Shown: piece by piece, positions 8,186 to 16,557 of the stretch
Layout of the letters: each line of letters begins with the position of its first letter
How positions within the stretch are numbered: the first letter of the stretch is position 1
Source: RCIO01 sp035555795
Lineage (GTDB): Bacteria; Pseudomonadota; Alphaproteobacteria; Rhizobiales; Rhizobiaceae
Direction of reading: 5' to 3'
Assembly: GCA_035555795.1 (NCBI GenBank)
Contig: DATMGE010000030.1
Coordinates: 1-63,880, forward strand
Length of the DNA stretch: 63,880 bases
The notes under the pieces: model-generated
The model's input: the letters and a program-made list of their open reading frames with translations, nothing else
Database searches by the model: none
What the model was told of the DNA's origin: nothing
Translations under genes and position numbers: made by a program

Positions 8186-9253
8186 TCAGCCCTGGGAGCG
8201 GGGCTTGAAGGAAAGTCCGTCGATCAGCGCCGATGCGGTGCGAAGCGCTGCCGCCGTCGCGGCGCACATCTGCGGCAGCAGCATCCATTCCAGCGTCCAG
8301 GCGGCGCCCGAACGCTCATATTCATGCACCAGCGACTGGTTCATGCCAGATACCAGCGTCGCATTGAAGCGCGCCAGCGCAACGAGCGTTTCCGCGCCGA
8401 CCGGATTGACCTTGTGCGGCATGGCGGAGGAGCCTCCGCCGCCGGCGAGCTTCACCTCGCCCACCTCGGACTGCGCCAGCAATGCGATGTCCTGGCCGAT
8501 CTTGCCGAGGCTGCCGCTGACCAGCGCCAGCCAGTCGGCGAGCGCCACGACGCCGTCGCGCTCGCTGTGCAACGGCCGGGGCGCATGGCGCAGCCCGAGC
8601 CGGCGCGCAAGATCGGAGCCGACCTCCGCACCCTTGTCGCCCAGCTTCTCCAGCGTGCCGGCGGCGCCGGCGAAATGAAGCACGAGCACGTCGCTCTCCA
8701 CTGCTGCCAACCGGTCGAGATGGCGTACCAGCGGATCGCGCCAGCTCAATATCTTGCGCGAGGCAGGCACCGGAATGGCCGCCTGCATGCGCGTATGGCC
8801 CATGGTCTCGATCGCACCGTCGCGCGCATCGAGTTCGTCCAGCACCGAGACGAGCGCCGACAGCCGCGCGCGGCAGATCGGCAGCAGCGCCTTCAGCCGC
8901 AGCGCGAAGGCGGTGTCTACCACGTCCTGGCTGGTCGCGCCGAAATGCACATGCTTGCCGTGCTCGCCGCCGACCGCCTCGCGCAACTGCGCAACGAAGT
9001 CGGGCACCATCAGGCCATCGCGGAGATTGCCGCCGCGCAGGCGGGCCACATCGGGCTTGAATGCGCCCAGCGCGGTCGCGATGGCGCTTGCGGCTTCGGC
9101 CGGTATCACCCCCGCCACGGCCTCCGCCTCGGCAAGGCCTATCTCGAAGGCCAGCATCGCCTCGATCTCGGCATCGAGCTCAAAAAGCCTTGCGGCCTCC
9201 TCGTCGCCGAGGAGGCCGGCAAGAACCGGATGGTCGAATGGCGATACTGCCAA
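8186..9253 (-). CDS. pcaB: 3-carboxy-cis,cis-muconate cycloisomerase
   Basis: 355 residues of the fumarase/aspartase superfamily: VHFGATSQDVVDTA (about 100-113) and the signature loop GGGGSSAMPHKVNP, whose second Ser is the catalytic base. It lactonises 3-carboxy-cis,cis-muconate to 4-carboxymuconolactone, the step after protocatechuate 3,4-dioxygenase. The start is TTG at 9253; a GAGG ribosome site formed by the pcaG stop region lies at the right distance, and the resulting MAVSPFDHPVLAGL is the usual PcaB N-terminus. Somewhat shorter than the roughly 450 residues of Pseudomonas PcaB, as is common in rhizobia. Third in the pathway order of this operon. Confidence 0.93.
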   Translation of the reverse strand: MAVSPFDHPVLAGLLGDEEAARLFELDAEIEAMLAFEIGLAEAEAVAGVIPAEAASAIATALGAFKPDVARLRGGNLRDGLMVPDFVAQLREAVGGEHGKHVHFGATSQDVVDTAFALRLKALLPICRARLSALVSVLDELDARDGAIETMGHTRMQAAIPVPASRKILSWRDPLVRHLDRLAAVESDVLVLHFAGAAGTLEKLGDKGAEVGSDLARRLGLRHAPRPLHSERDGVVALADWLALVSGSLGKIGQDIALLAQSEVGEVKLAGGGGSSAMPHKVNPVGAETLVALARFNATLVSGMNQSLVHEYERSGAAWTLEWMLLPQMCAATAAALRTASALIDGLSFKPRSQG

Positions 9254-9263
9254 CTGGTCGTCC

Positions 9264-9878
9264 TCAGATGTCGAAGAAGATCGTTTCCTTCTCACCCTGG
9301 AGATGGATGTCGAAGGTGTAGGTATCTCCTTCGCGCTTGGCAATCAGGGTCGGCACGCGCACCTGATGCTCGACGCGCGTGAGGATCGGATCCTCCTTGT
9401 TCGCCTTCTCCTCGTCGCCGAAATACATCCGCGTCTGGAGGCCCAGATTGATGCCGCGCGCCACAACCCAGAAGGTGATGTGCGGCGCCATCATGCGGCC
9501 GTCCGGAAACGGCACGCGGCCGGGCTTGACCGTGTGGAAGGTGAACACGCCGGTGTCCATATGGGTCGGGCAACGGCCCCAACCGGTGAAATTCGGATCG
9601 GCCGCGCCGCGCATTTCCGAGGGCGAGTTGTAGAGACCATCGGCATCGGCCTGCCAGATCTCCAGCAGCGCGTCCTTGAGCGGCGTGCCCGTGCCATCGA
9701 TGACCCGGCCGGTGACGGTGATGCGGTCGCCCTTGGTCTTGTCATTGACCATCGAGGTGCCGAGATCTTCCGGATAGACGCCGGTGATTTCAGCGAAGTT
9801 CGGCGTCAGGCCGATATGGACGTAAGGGCCCGCCGTCTGGGAAGCACTTTCCTTGAGGCGATTGAGAGGCTGTACCAT
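9264..9878 (-). CDS. pcaG: Protocatechuate 3,4-dioxygenase alpha subunit
   Basis: 204 residues, intradiol dioxygenase fold. Recognised by SQTAGPYVHIGL at 12-23, the strand VIDGTGTPLKDALLEIWQA, and the C-terminal TRMYFGDEE segment. The alpha chain does not hold the iron; it completes the active-site pocket of the PcaH chain in the (alpha-beta) Fe3+ oligomer that cleaves protocatechuate to 3-carboxy-cis,cis-muconate. Start chosen at the ATG giving MVQPLNRLKES, just 4 nt after the pcaH stop; an in-frame upstream extension is not credible. Confidence 0.95.
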   Translation of the reverse strand: MVQPLNRLKESASQTAGPYVHIGLTPNFAEITGVYPEDLGTSMVNDKTKGDRITVTGRVIDGTGTPLKDALLEIWQADADGLYNSPSEMRGAADPNFTGWGRCPTHMDTGVFTFHTVKPGRVPFPDGRMMAPHITFWVVARGINLGLQTRMYFGDEEKANKEDPILTRVEHQVRVPTLIAKREGDTYTFDIHLQGEKETIFFDI

Positions 9879-9882
9879 GAAA

Positions 9883-10641
9883 TCAGTTCCCTTCCTTCTT
9901 GTTCTCGAAGAAGGTCGACCGGCGTCCGCGCAGAACGATGTCGAACTTGTAGGCACGGCTGTCCATCGGCGTCGTAGCCGACATGTCGAGCGCGGCGGTG
10001 AGTTGTTCGATTGCCGCCGGATCGGCGATGGTGCGCACGATCGGGCATTGCGCGATCATCGGGTCACCCTCGAAATACATCTGGGTGATCAGCCGCTGCG
10101 CGAAGCCGTGGCCGAAGATCGAGAAGTGGATATGCGCCGGGCGCCAGTCGTTCGGGCCGTTCGGCCACGGATAGGGGCCGGGCTGCACGGTGCGGAAGAA
10201 GTAGTTGCCGTCCTCGTCGGTGATGGTGCGCCCGCAGCCGCCGAAATTCGGGTCGAGCGGCGCCTGGTAGCCTTCCTTCTTGTGGCGATAGCGGCCGCCG
10301 GCATTGGCCTGCCAGAACTCCAGCAGCGCGCCGGGCACGCCCTTGCCGCGCTCGTCCAGCACCCGCCCGTAGACGATGATGCGCGGACCGATCGCGCTTT
10401 CGCCCGGCTTGGCGAAATTGAGGATCATGTCATTGTCGAGCTCGCCGAGAATATTATGGCCGAAACGCGGGCCGGTGATCTCGGAGATCGTATTGTCCAG
10501 CGACAGCATGGCGCGCTGCGGCGAGCGCACGACCGAGGTCTTGTACCATGGCGTGAATGCCTTCGGGTGCCAGTTCAGGTCCCGCTGGAAGAAGGAGCCC
10601 GTCTCGGGCTTCCGGTTGTGCAACAAATTGGCTTCGCTCAT
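9883..10641 (-). CDS. pcaH: Protocatechuate 3,4-dioxygenase beta subunit
   Basis: 252 residues. The four non-haem Fe3+ ligands of intradiol dioxygenases are all present: Tyr118 (GGRYRHK), Tyr157 (GPYPW), His170 and His172 (RPAHIHF). This subunit therefore carries the active site that opens the protocatechuate ring between the two hydroxyls. The ATG overlaps the pcaC stop by 4 nt, so translation is coupled with pcaC. Confidence 0.96.
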   Translation of the reverse strand: MSEANLLHNRKPETGSFFQRDLNWHPKAFTPWYKTSVVRSPQRAMLSLDNTISEITGPRFGHNILGELDNDMILNFAKPGESAIGPRIIVYGRVLDERGKGVPGALLEFWQANAGGRYRHKKEGYQAPLDPNFGGCGRTITDEDGNYFFRTVQPGPYPWPNGPNDWRPAHIHFSIFGHGFAQRLITQMYFEGDPMIAQCPIVRTIADPAAIEQLTAALDMSATTPMDSRAYKFDIVLRGRRSTFFENKKEGN

Positions 10642-11030
10642 TTGGCTTTGCCTCCGTCCATTTCTGCGAATGTTTCCTTGATGATCTTGATCGCATGGTT
10701 GGCGCGCGGCACGCCGGCATAGATCGCCACATGCAGCATCGCCTCCATGATGTCGTCGCGGCTCGCGCCGGTATTTGCGGTGGCGCGCGTATGCATGGCC
10801 ACTTCCTCAAAATTGCCAAGCGCGGCAAGCAGCGCCAGCGTGATCATGGAGCGCTCGCGCTTGGTGATCGTGTCGCGCGACCAGACATGGCTCCATGCCG
10901 CCTCGGTGATGAGCTCCTGGAATGGCGCGTCGAAGGGCGTCTTCGCCTTTTCGGCGCGGTCCACATGCGCATCGCCCAGCACCTTGCGGCGCGTGGCCAG
11001 CCCTTCATCATGGCGCTTTGAAATAGTCAT
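10638..11030 (-). CDS. pcaC: 4-carboxymuconolactone decarboxylase
   Basis: 130 residues, the usual size of PcaC. The CMD/AhpD-like core has ITKRERSMITLALLAALG (about 56-73) and the helix HTRATANTGASRDDIMEA (about 80-97). It converts 4-carboxymuconolactone to 3-oxoadipate enol-lactone. The lactonase PcaD, often next to or fused with PcaC, is not in this window. It overlaps pcaH and lies 24 nt after the pobA stop, so it belongs to the pobA-pcaCHGB operon. Confidence 0.94.
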   Translation of the reverse strand: MTISKRHDEGLATRRKVLGDAHVDRAEKAKTPFDAPFQELITEAAWSHVWSRDTITKRERSMITLALLAALGNFEEVAMHTRATANTGASRDDIMEAMLHVAIYAGVPRANHAIKIIKETFAEMDGGKAK

Positions 11031-11054
11031 CTTCCTTCCTCCGTCGGCTTCGGC

Positions 11055-12224
11055 TCAGTAGGGCAAGCCGACATAGTTCTCGGCCAGCGAGGTCATCGCC
11101 GCGCGCGAACTGAACAGATAGTCGAGCTCCGCTTCCTGGATACGCTGCCCGAACGTGCCCTGGTCGGGGAACTTGTGCAGCGTGTTGGTCATCCACCAGG
11201 AGAAGCGTTCCGCCTTCCACACGCGCGATACGGCCTTGCGCGAATAGTCATCGATGCCCGCATCGGACTTCTCCGCATAGAATTCGCGCAGCGCATCGAA
11301 GAGGTAGCGCACGTCGCTCCCAGCCAGATTGAGGCCCTTCGCCCCGGTGGGCGGCACGATATGCGCCGCGTCACCAACCAGGAACAGCCGGCCGAAGCGC
11401 ATCGGCTCGGCGACGAAGGAGCGCAGCGGCGCGATGGATTTCTCGAAGGACGGCCCGATCACGAGCCTGTCGGCGACATCCTGCGGCAGGCGCCGGCGCA
11501 GCTCGTCCCAGAAACGGTCGTCGGACCATTCCTCGACCTTGTCCTCCAGCGGACATTGCACATAGTAGCGGACGCGCGTGGTCGAACGCATCGAGCACAG
11601 CGCAAAGCCGCGCGAATGGTTGGCATAGATCAGCTCATGGCTCACCGGCGGCAGGTCCGCCATGATGCCCAGCCAGCCGAACGGATATTCGCGCTCGAAC
11701 AGGCTGATCGCCTTTTCCGGCACGGATTTGCGCGAAATGCCGTGGAACCCGTCGCAGCCGGCGATGAAATCGCAGTCGATCCGCTGCTCCGCCCCGTCCT
11801 TCACGAAGGTCACGTAGGGCTTTGCGCCGTCGAAATCGTGCGGCTTGACGTCGGCCGCTTCGTAGTGGGTCACGGCGCCGGCGGCCTCGCGCTTGTCCAT
11901 CAGGTCGCGCGTGACCTCCGTCTGGCCATAGACCACCACCCGCTTGCCGGTCAGTTCATGGAGATCGATGCGGTGGTGGCGGCCGTCGAAGGCGATGTCG
12001 AAACCGTCATGCGGCAGCCCTTCGGCGCGCATGCGGGTGCCTGCCCCGGCCTCTTCCAGCATGCCGACCATGCCTTCTTCGAGCACGCCGGCGCGGACGC
12101 GCCCGAGCACATAGTCCTTCGACTGGCGCTCGAGGATGACGTTGTCGATGCCGGCATTGGTCAGCAACTGGCCCAGCAGAAGGCCCGAAGGACCTGAACC
12201 GATGATGACGACCTGTGTGCGCAA
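11055..12224 (-). CDS. pobA: 4-hydroxybenzoate 3-monooxygenase
   Basis: 389 residues, the length of the well-known PobA flavoprotein (390-394). FAD-binding Rossmann motif GSGPSG at 9-14, the PHBH fingerprint around GCDGFHGISR, and the second FAD motif FLVGDAAHIVPPTGAKGLN near residue 280. Uses NADPH and O2 to make protocatechuate from 4-hydroxybenzoate. The start is TTG at 12224: GGAGG lies 7 nt upstream and the product begins MRTQVVIIGSGPSG; the longer in-frame reading into the promoter is not needed. First gene of the operon, divergent from the AraC regulator. Confidence 0.95.
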   Translation of the reverse strand: MRTQVVIIGSGPSGLLLGQLLTNAGIDNVILERQSKDYVLGRVRAGVLEEGMVGMLEEAGAGTRMRAEGLPHDGFDIAFDGRHHRIDLHELTGKRVVVYGQTEVTRDLMDKREAAGAVTHYEAADVKPHDFDGAKPYVTFVKDGAEQRIDCDFIAGCDGFHGISRKSVPEKAISLFEREYPFGWLGIMADLPPVSHELIYANHSRGFALCSMRSTTRVRYYVQCPLEDKVEEWSDDRFWDELRRRLPQDVADRLVIGPSFEKSIAPLRSFVAEPMRFGRLFLVGDAAHIVPPTGAKGLNLAGSDVRYLFDALREFYAEKSDAGIDDYSRKAVSRVWKAERFSWWMTNTLHKFPDQGTFGQRIQEAELDYLFSSRAAMTSLAENYVGLPY

Positions 12225-12318
12225 CGAAAATCCTCCATCTCCCTGCAAGACCACTCTATCGAACGCAAAAGCCCTGTACACAATGGACATTCGCGGCAAA
12301 GGATTGCACTATCCGAAC
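12225..12318. promoter_or_regulatory. pobA/regulator divergent promoter region
   Basis: For pobA, reading the minus strand, a possible -35 TTGTGT (12278-12283) and -10 GATAGA (12255-12260) are separated by 17 nt. Two similar elements, TGTACACA at 12275 and TGTATACACA at 12320, lie 45 nt apart as direct repeats, an arrangement AraC-type activators can use. The -35 overlaps the earlier possible ATG of the regulator (12283), which favours the later start at 12319. Confidence 0.45.
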
Positions 12319-13224
12319 ATGTATACACAGAAATCGGCATCCCCTGCCGTCCCCACATATCGCCTTTATCGCGAGCAGACGGATGAATCCGCCGAGTTCT
12401 GGCTTCATTGCGAGACGATTCCCGCACGCACGCACCTGCACAATTTCGAGATCACGCCGCATCGCCACGACGCCTTCTTCCAGATCTTCTTCGTCACCGA
12501 AGGCAGCGGCGAGATGGTCGAGGGCGAGAAGGTCCACCTCTTCTTCGCGCCCTGCATCCTCTTCATCGCGCCCGGCGCCGTCCACGGCTTCCGCTACCAG
12601 CATGATGTCGACGGCATGGTGGTGACGGCGCTGGCCGACCGGTTGCAGACAATAGCAGATGCCGACCGGCGCATTGCGGGCTTCATCACCGCCAATCGCG
12701 TGCTGGCGCTTTCCGACAGCCGCGACGCGGAGCGCATCTGTGGCTGCCTCAACGATATTTCGCGGGAACTGGACAATCCGGCACCCGGCCGCATGCCCTT
12801 GCTGGAGGCCCTGATGACGACTGCGATCGTGAGCCTTGCGCGGATCGACGGCGCGGCCAATGATGCGGCCGCACCGCCCGTCAGGCGCGACGAGGCGCGC
12901 GTCGAACGCTTCCTGGCGCTGATCGCCGCGCATATGCGCGAACACCAGCCGATCGGCTTCTATGCCGAGCGGCTCGGCCTTTCGGCCGCGCATCTCAACC
13001 GGTTGGTGCGCGAGGTGACGGGCATGTCGGCGCAGACGATGATCGCCCGGCGCATGCTGGAAGCGGCGAAGCGCGACCTCGTCTTCACGCCGTCGCCGAT
13101 CCAGAAGATCGCCTATTCGCTGGGCTTCTCGGACCCGGCCTACTTCAACCGTTTCTTTCGCCGCCACGCCGGCACCACGCCGGGCGCCTACCGCGAGGCA
13201 GAGCGCAAAATGCTGATGGCATAG
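12319..13224 (+). CDS. pobR: AraC-family regulator, PobR-like
   Basis: 301 residues from the chosen ATG. The N-terminal half is a cupin-like sensor (ITPHRHDAFFQIFFVTEGSG, then LFIAPGAVHGFRY). The C-terminal hundred residues are the AraC/XylS DNA-binding domain with two helix-turn-helix motifs, the second recognisable as IQKIAYSLGFSDPAYFNRFF. Placed divergently from pobA, it is probably the 4-hydroxybenzoate-responsive activator PobR of the AraC type. The start could also be ATG 12283, adding 12 residues; neither has a strong ribosome site. Other AraC regulators share this architecture, so the effector is inferred from position. Confidence 0.82.
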   Translation: MYTQKSASPAVPTYRLYREQTDESAEFWLHCETIPARTHLHNFEITPHRHDAFFQIFFVTEGSGEMVEGEKVHLFFAPCILFIAPGAVHGFRYQHDVDGMVVTALADRLQTIADADRRIAGFITANRVLALSDSRDAERICGCLNDISRELDNPAPGRMPLLEALMTTAIVSLARIDGAANDAAAPPVRRDEARVERFLALIAAHMREHQPIGFYAERLGLSAAHLNRLVREVTGMSAQTMIARRMLEAAKRDLVFTPSPIQKIAYSLGFSDPAYFNRFFRRHAGTTPGAYREAERKMLMA

Positions 13225-13227
13225 CGA

Positions 13228-13249
13228 CCCCTCCGGCGACCCGGAGGGG
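13228..13249. terminator. Hairpin between convergent genes
   Basis: Nine-base-pair stem CCCCTCCGG/CCGGAGGGG with a 4-nt loop, starting 4 nt after the regulator stop and before the convergent monooxygenase stop. No T-tract follows, so termination strength is uncertain. Confidence 0.6.
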
Positions 13250-13263
13250 CAGTTGCAGCGAGT

Positions 13264-14283
13264 TCAGCGCCAGCCAAGCGCGGGCGCAACGTGCTTGAGC
13301 ACGGACTCGATCACATGCGCATTATAGTCGACGCCCAGTTGGTTCGGCACCGTCAGCAGCAGCGTATCGGCCTCGGCGATCGCCTCGTCCTCGGCGAGAT
13401 CCTTAATCAATACATCCGGCTCGGCCGCATAGCCGCGCCCGAACACGGCGCGCACATTCTGCTCGATGAAGCCGAAGGAATCCTCTTCCTTTCCGCGGCC
13501 GAAATAGGCCCGGTCCATGTCGTTCATCAGCGCGAAGATAGAGCGCGAGACCGAAACGCGCGGCTCGCGCGTGTGACCGGCTTCCTTCCATGCCGCCTTG
13601 TAGGCGCGGATCTGCTCCGCCTGCTGGACATGGAACGGCTTGCCGCTCTCGTCGAAGACGAGCGTCGAGCTTTGCAGGTTCATGCCGAGCTTGGCTGCCC
13701 ACTGCGCCGTCGAGGTCGTCGCTGCTCCCCACCAGATGCGCTCGCGCAGGCCCTCGGAATGCGGCTCCAGCCGCAATGCACCGGGAGGGTTGGGAAACAT
13801 CGGGTTGGGGCTCGGCTGGGCAAAGCCCTTGCCTTGCAGGAGTTGCAGGAAGATTTCCGCATTGGTCCGCGCCATGTCGGCGTCGGTCTGCCCGTCTTGC
13901 GGTACATAGCCGAAATAGCGCCAGCCATCGATGACCTGCTCGGGAGAGCCACGGCTGATGCCGAGCTGAAGCCGCCCGCCGGAGATCAGATCGGCCGAGC
14001 CGGCATCCTCGATCATGTAGAGCGGATTTTCGTAGCGCATGTCGATCACGCCAGTGCCAATCTCGATGCGCTTGGTCCGGGCGCCGATGGCCGCCAGCAG
14101 CGGAAAGGGCGAGGAAAGCTGCCGCGCGAAATGGTGCACGCGGAAATAGGCGCCATCCGCGCCCAGTTCCTCCGCCGCCACGGCAAGATCGATGGATTGC
14201 AGGAGCGTATCGGCTGCCGAGCGCGTCTGCGACTGGGGCGAAGGCGTCCAGTGGCCGAAGGAAAGAAAGCCGATCTTCTTCAT
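13264..14283 (-). CDS. LLM-class (luciferase-like) flavin-dependent monooxygenase
   Basis: 339 residues with the bacterial luciferase-like TIM barrel. Seen in order: GFLSFGHWTPS near the N-terminus, AEELGADGAYFRVHHFARQL (about 37-56), IEIGTGVIDMRYENPLYM (about 73-90), GGRLQLGISRGSPEQV and a C-terminal region typical of the atu-type LLM oxidoreductases. These enzymes use reduced FMN from a partner reductase; the substrate is unknown. It follows the pyrimidine importer on the same strand but a terminator separates them, so it is probably its own transcription unit. A palindrome lies 80 nt upstream. AAGGCGG precedes the ATG. Confidence 0.85.
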   Translation of the reverse strand: MKKIGFLSFGHWTPSPQSQTRSAADTLLQSIDLAVAAEELGADGAYFRVHHFARQLSSPFPLLAAIGARTKRIEIGTGVIDMRYENPLYMIEDAGSADLISGGRLQLGISRGSPEQVIDGWRYFGYVPQDGQTDADMARTNAEIFLQLLQGKGFAQPSPNPMFPNPPGALRLEPHSEGLRERIWWGAATTSTAQWAAKLGMNLQSSTLVFDESGKPFHVQQAEQIRAYKAAWKEAGHTREPRVSVSRSIFALMNDMDRAYFGRGKEEDSFGFIEQNVRAVFGRGYAAEPDVLIKDLAEDEAIAEADTLLLTVPNQLGVDYNAHVIESVLKHVAPALGWR

Positions 14284-14363
14284 GGGTGCACCGCCTTTCG
14301 AGGGGTCTTGAGTTGCCGCACAGGTAGGCGTGAAGGCCGGCGCACTCAAGCCGGCGGATAGGG

Positions 14364-14382
14364 CGTGAACACTGCGTTCACG
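14364..14382. promoter_or_regulatory. Inverted repeat upstream of the LLM monooxygenase
   Basis: CGTGAAC-ACTGC-GTTCACG: two perfect 7-nt arms around a 5-nt spacer, between the terminator at 14407-14430 and the monooxygenase start. A plausible operator for a dimeric repressor; none is encoded adjacent. Confidence 0.45.
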
Positions 14383-14406
14383 AAGCCACCGTTTGGTCGC
14401 GCAGAG

Positions 14407-14430
14407 AAAAGGGGCGGTCGCCCGCCCCTT
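14407..14430 (-). terminator. Rho-independent terminator of the pyrimidine importer operon
   Basis: On the minus strand, stem GGGGCGG/CCGCCCC with a short loop, followed by TTTTCT. It lies about 26 nt after the binding-protein stop and marks the end of the long pyrimidine operon. Confidence 0.8.
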
Positions 14431-14455
14431 CCCGTTCTGCCTTATCGCCGCGCGA

Positions 14456-15418
14456 TCACAGCTTGTCGGTGATCTCGGTCGTGTAGGCGCCTTCCGGCTC
14501 CTTGGTGATGATCTTCTGATCGAGCAGCGCCTTGGCGGTGCGGTCATAGGCTTCCGGGATGAGCTTGCCGTCCGGCGTGTCGATCAGCTTGGCCACCTCG
14601 CCCATCATGCGCTTCTGGTGGTTCTCGTCCTGGCCGCCATTGTCCATGACGATCTCGGCCGCCTCGTCCGGATTGGCGATGGCATATTCCCAGCCCTTCA
14701 TCGAGGCGCGCACGAACTTGACCATCTTTTCCTTGAAGGCAGGGTCGGCAAGCTTGTCCTGCATGACATAGAGCCCGTCCTCGAGCAGGTCGTTGCCCAT
14801 CTCGGTATAGTTGAAGACGATCAGGTCTTCCGCCTTGTAGCCGGCATCAATGAGCTGCCAGTATTCGTTGTAGGTCATGACCGAGATGCAGTCGGCCTGC
14901 TTCTGGATCAGCGGCTGCACGTCGAACGACTGCTTGAGCACGGTCACGCCGTCCGGGCCGCCCTCGGTCGACAGGCCGATCTTGTTCATCCATGCGTAGA
15001 ACGGATATTCGTTGCCAAAGAACCAGACGCCGAGCGTCTTGCCCTTGAAGTCGGCCTCGGTCTTCACCGGACCGTCGGCGGGGCAGACGAGTTCCATGCC
15101 GGCCTTCTTGTAGGGCTGGGCGATATTGACGAGGTTGACGCCCTTGTCGCGCGCGGCGAGTGCTGCCGCCATCCATGTCACGATCACGTCGGCGCCGCCG
15201 CCCGCGATCACCTGCTCGGGCGCGATATCAGGGCCGCCCGGCTTGATTTCCACATCGAGGCCTTCATCCGTGTAGAAGCCCTTCTCCTTGGCGACGAAAT
15301 AGCCGCCGAATTGTGCCTGGGCGACCCATTTGAGCTGCAAAGTCACATCGGCGGCCCATGCCGGTACGGTTGCCAGCGACATTGCGCCGGCCATCATGGA
15401 AACGATCAGCTTTTTCAT
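14456..15418 (-). CDS. ABC transporter substrate-binding protein, probable pyrimidine importer
   Basis: 320-residue NMT1/THI5-like binding protein with signal peptide MKKLIVSMMAGAMSLATVPA cleaved before ADVTLQLKW. Family features: VAQAQFGGYFVAKEKGFYTD at about 31-50 and the GGPDIAPEQVIAGGGAD ligand loop. Because it closes an unbroken gene run with dihydropyrimidinase, the amidase and beta-alanine transaminase, the ligand is most likely a pyrimidine base (uracil/thymine) or a related cyclic amide. Relatives bind hydroxymethylpyrimidine or riboflavin, so this is contextual. Followed by a terminator. Confidence 0.85.
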   Translation of the reverse strand: MKKLIVSMMAGAMSLATVPAWAADVTLQLKWVAQAQFGGYFVAKEKGFYTDEGLDVEIKPGGPDIAPEQVIAGGGADVIVTWMAAALAARDKGVNLVNIAQPYKKAGMELVCPADGPVKTEADFKGKTLGVWFFGNEYPFYAWMNKIGLSTEGGPDGVTVLKQSFDVQPLIQKQADCISVMTYNEYWQLIDAGYKAEDLIVFNYTEMGNDLLEDGLYVMQDKLADPAFKEKMVKFVRASMKGWEYAIANPDEAAEIVMDNGGQDENHQKRMMGEVAKLIDTPDGKLIPEAYDRTAKALLDQKIITKEPEGAYTTEITDKL

Positions 15419-15441
15419 TTTTGTTACCCTCTGAAGTGCGC

Positions 15442-16557
15442 CTATCCCCCACGGACAGACGGATGCCAAAACGTGACGGCTCGTTCGATGAGAGCGATCA
15501 CGCCATAGAAAACCGAACCGATGACCGCCGCAACAGCGATCTCTGCCCAGACCATGTCGACATTCATGCGCCCGACCTCGGTGGAGATGCGGAACCCCAT
15601 GCCGACCACCGGCGTGCCGAAGAACTCGGCCACGATCGCGCCGATCAGCGCCAGCGTTGAATTGATCTTGAGCGCGTTGAAGATGAAGGGCATCGCCGCG
15701 GGCAGCCTGAGCTTGCCCAGCGTCTGCCAGTAGCCCGACGCGTAGGTGCGCATCAGGTCGCGCTCCATGTGGCCGGCGGCAGACAGCCCGGCCACCGTAT
15801 TCACCAGCATCGGGAAGAAGGTCATGATGATGACCACCGCTGCCTTGGAGGGCCAGTCGAAGCCGAACCACATGACCATGATCGGCGCGACGCCGATGAT
15901 CGGCAAAGCCGACACCATGTTGCCGATCGGCAGCAGCCCGCGCCGCAGGAACAGGAAGCGGTCGGCGAAAATCGCTGCGGCAAAGCCCGCACCGCAGCCC
16001 ACGACATAACCCACCAGCACCGCGCGGAAGATCGTCTGGTTCACGTCCGCCCACAGGACCGGGAGCGAGGCGGCAATGCGCAATCCCACAGCGCTTGGCG
16101 GCGGCAGAAGCACGAAGGGAACGCCCGCACCACGCACGATCAGCTCCCACAGGATCAGGATCCAAGCGCCGAACAGGAACGGGATGAGCAGCCGCAACGC
16201 CATGTCGCCCAGGCGGGCCTTCGGCTGCATGTCGGAAAGAATGGAGACAAGCTGCCAGGCGAGCAGCCAGGCAGCTGCGAGCAGCAGGAAGAAGGCGACG
16301 GTGCCCTGCCCCTCGAACCCCCTGACGGTCGTGTAGAGCTGCCAAGCAGCGCCATGTGCCGACGCGAACAGGACAAGCGCCGCCAGCCAGCGCGGCCGCA
16401 CGAAGACCGCTGCCGCACCGCCGGCAATCAACGTGCCCATGATGAGCGACGCGCGCGACGGCGACTGGACCGTGAGCAGCAGGGGCAGGAAGGCCGACGA
16501 GCAGGCGACGAGCAGCATCGCCAAAATCGCCTGAAGGGATGGCCGGTCAACGATCAT
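15442..16557 (-). CDS. ABC transporter permease with extra N-terminal membrane segments
   Basis: 371 residues, longer than the usual 250-290. The first 110 or so residues form four additional hydrophobic segments (LQAILAMLLVACSSAFLPLL onwards) ahead of a normal BPD_transp_1 core with LALIGAIVAEFFGTP near the C-terminus. The ATG overlaps the stop of the preceding permease by 4 nt (ATGA), which fixes this start; a longer in-frame reading into that gene is spurious. With the second permease it would form a heterodimeric channel for the probable pyrimidine importer. Confidence 0.86.
   Translation of the reverse strand: MIVDRPSLQAILAMLLVACSSAFLPLLLTVQSPSRASLIMGTLIAGGAAAVFVRPRWLAALVLFASAHGAAWQLYTTVRGFEGQGTVAFFLLLAAAWLLAWQLVSILSDMQPKARLGDMALRLLIPFLFGAWILILWELIVRGAGVPFVLLPPPSAVGLRIAASLPVLWADVNQTIFRAVLVGYVVGCGAGFAAAIFADRFLFLRRGLLPIGNMVSALPIIGVAPIMVMWFGFDWPSKAAVVIIMTFFPMLVNTVAGLSAAGHMERDLMRTYASGYWQTLGKLRLPAAMPFIFNALKINSTLALIGAIVAEFFGTPVVGMGFRISTEVGRMNVDMVWAEIAVAAVIGSVFYGVIALIERAVTFWHPSVRGG

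Noticed and set aside
13264..14283. LLM monooxygenase as RutA of an oxidative pyrimidine pathway
   Set aside because: It is cut off from the pyrimidine operon by a terminator, no other rut genes are present, and I could not see RutA-specific features.
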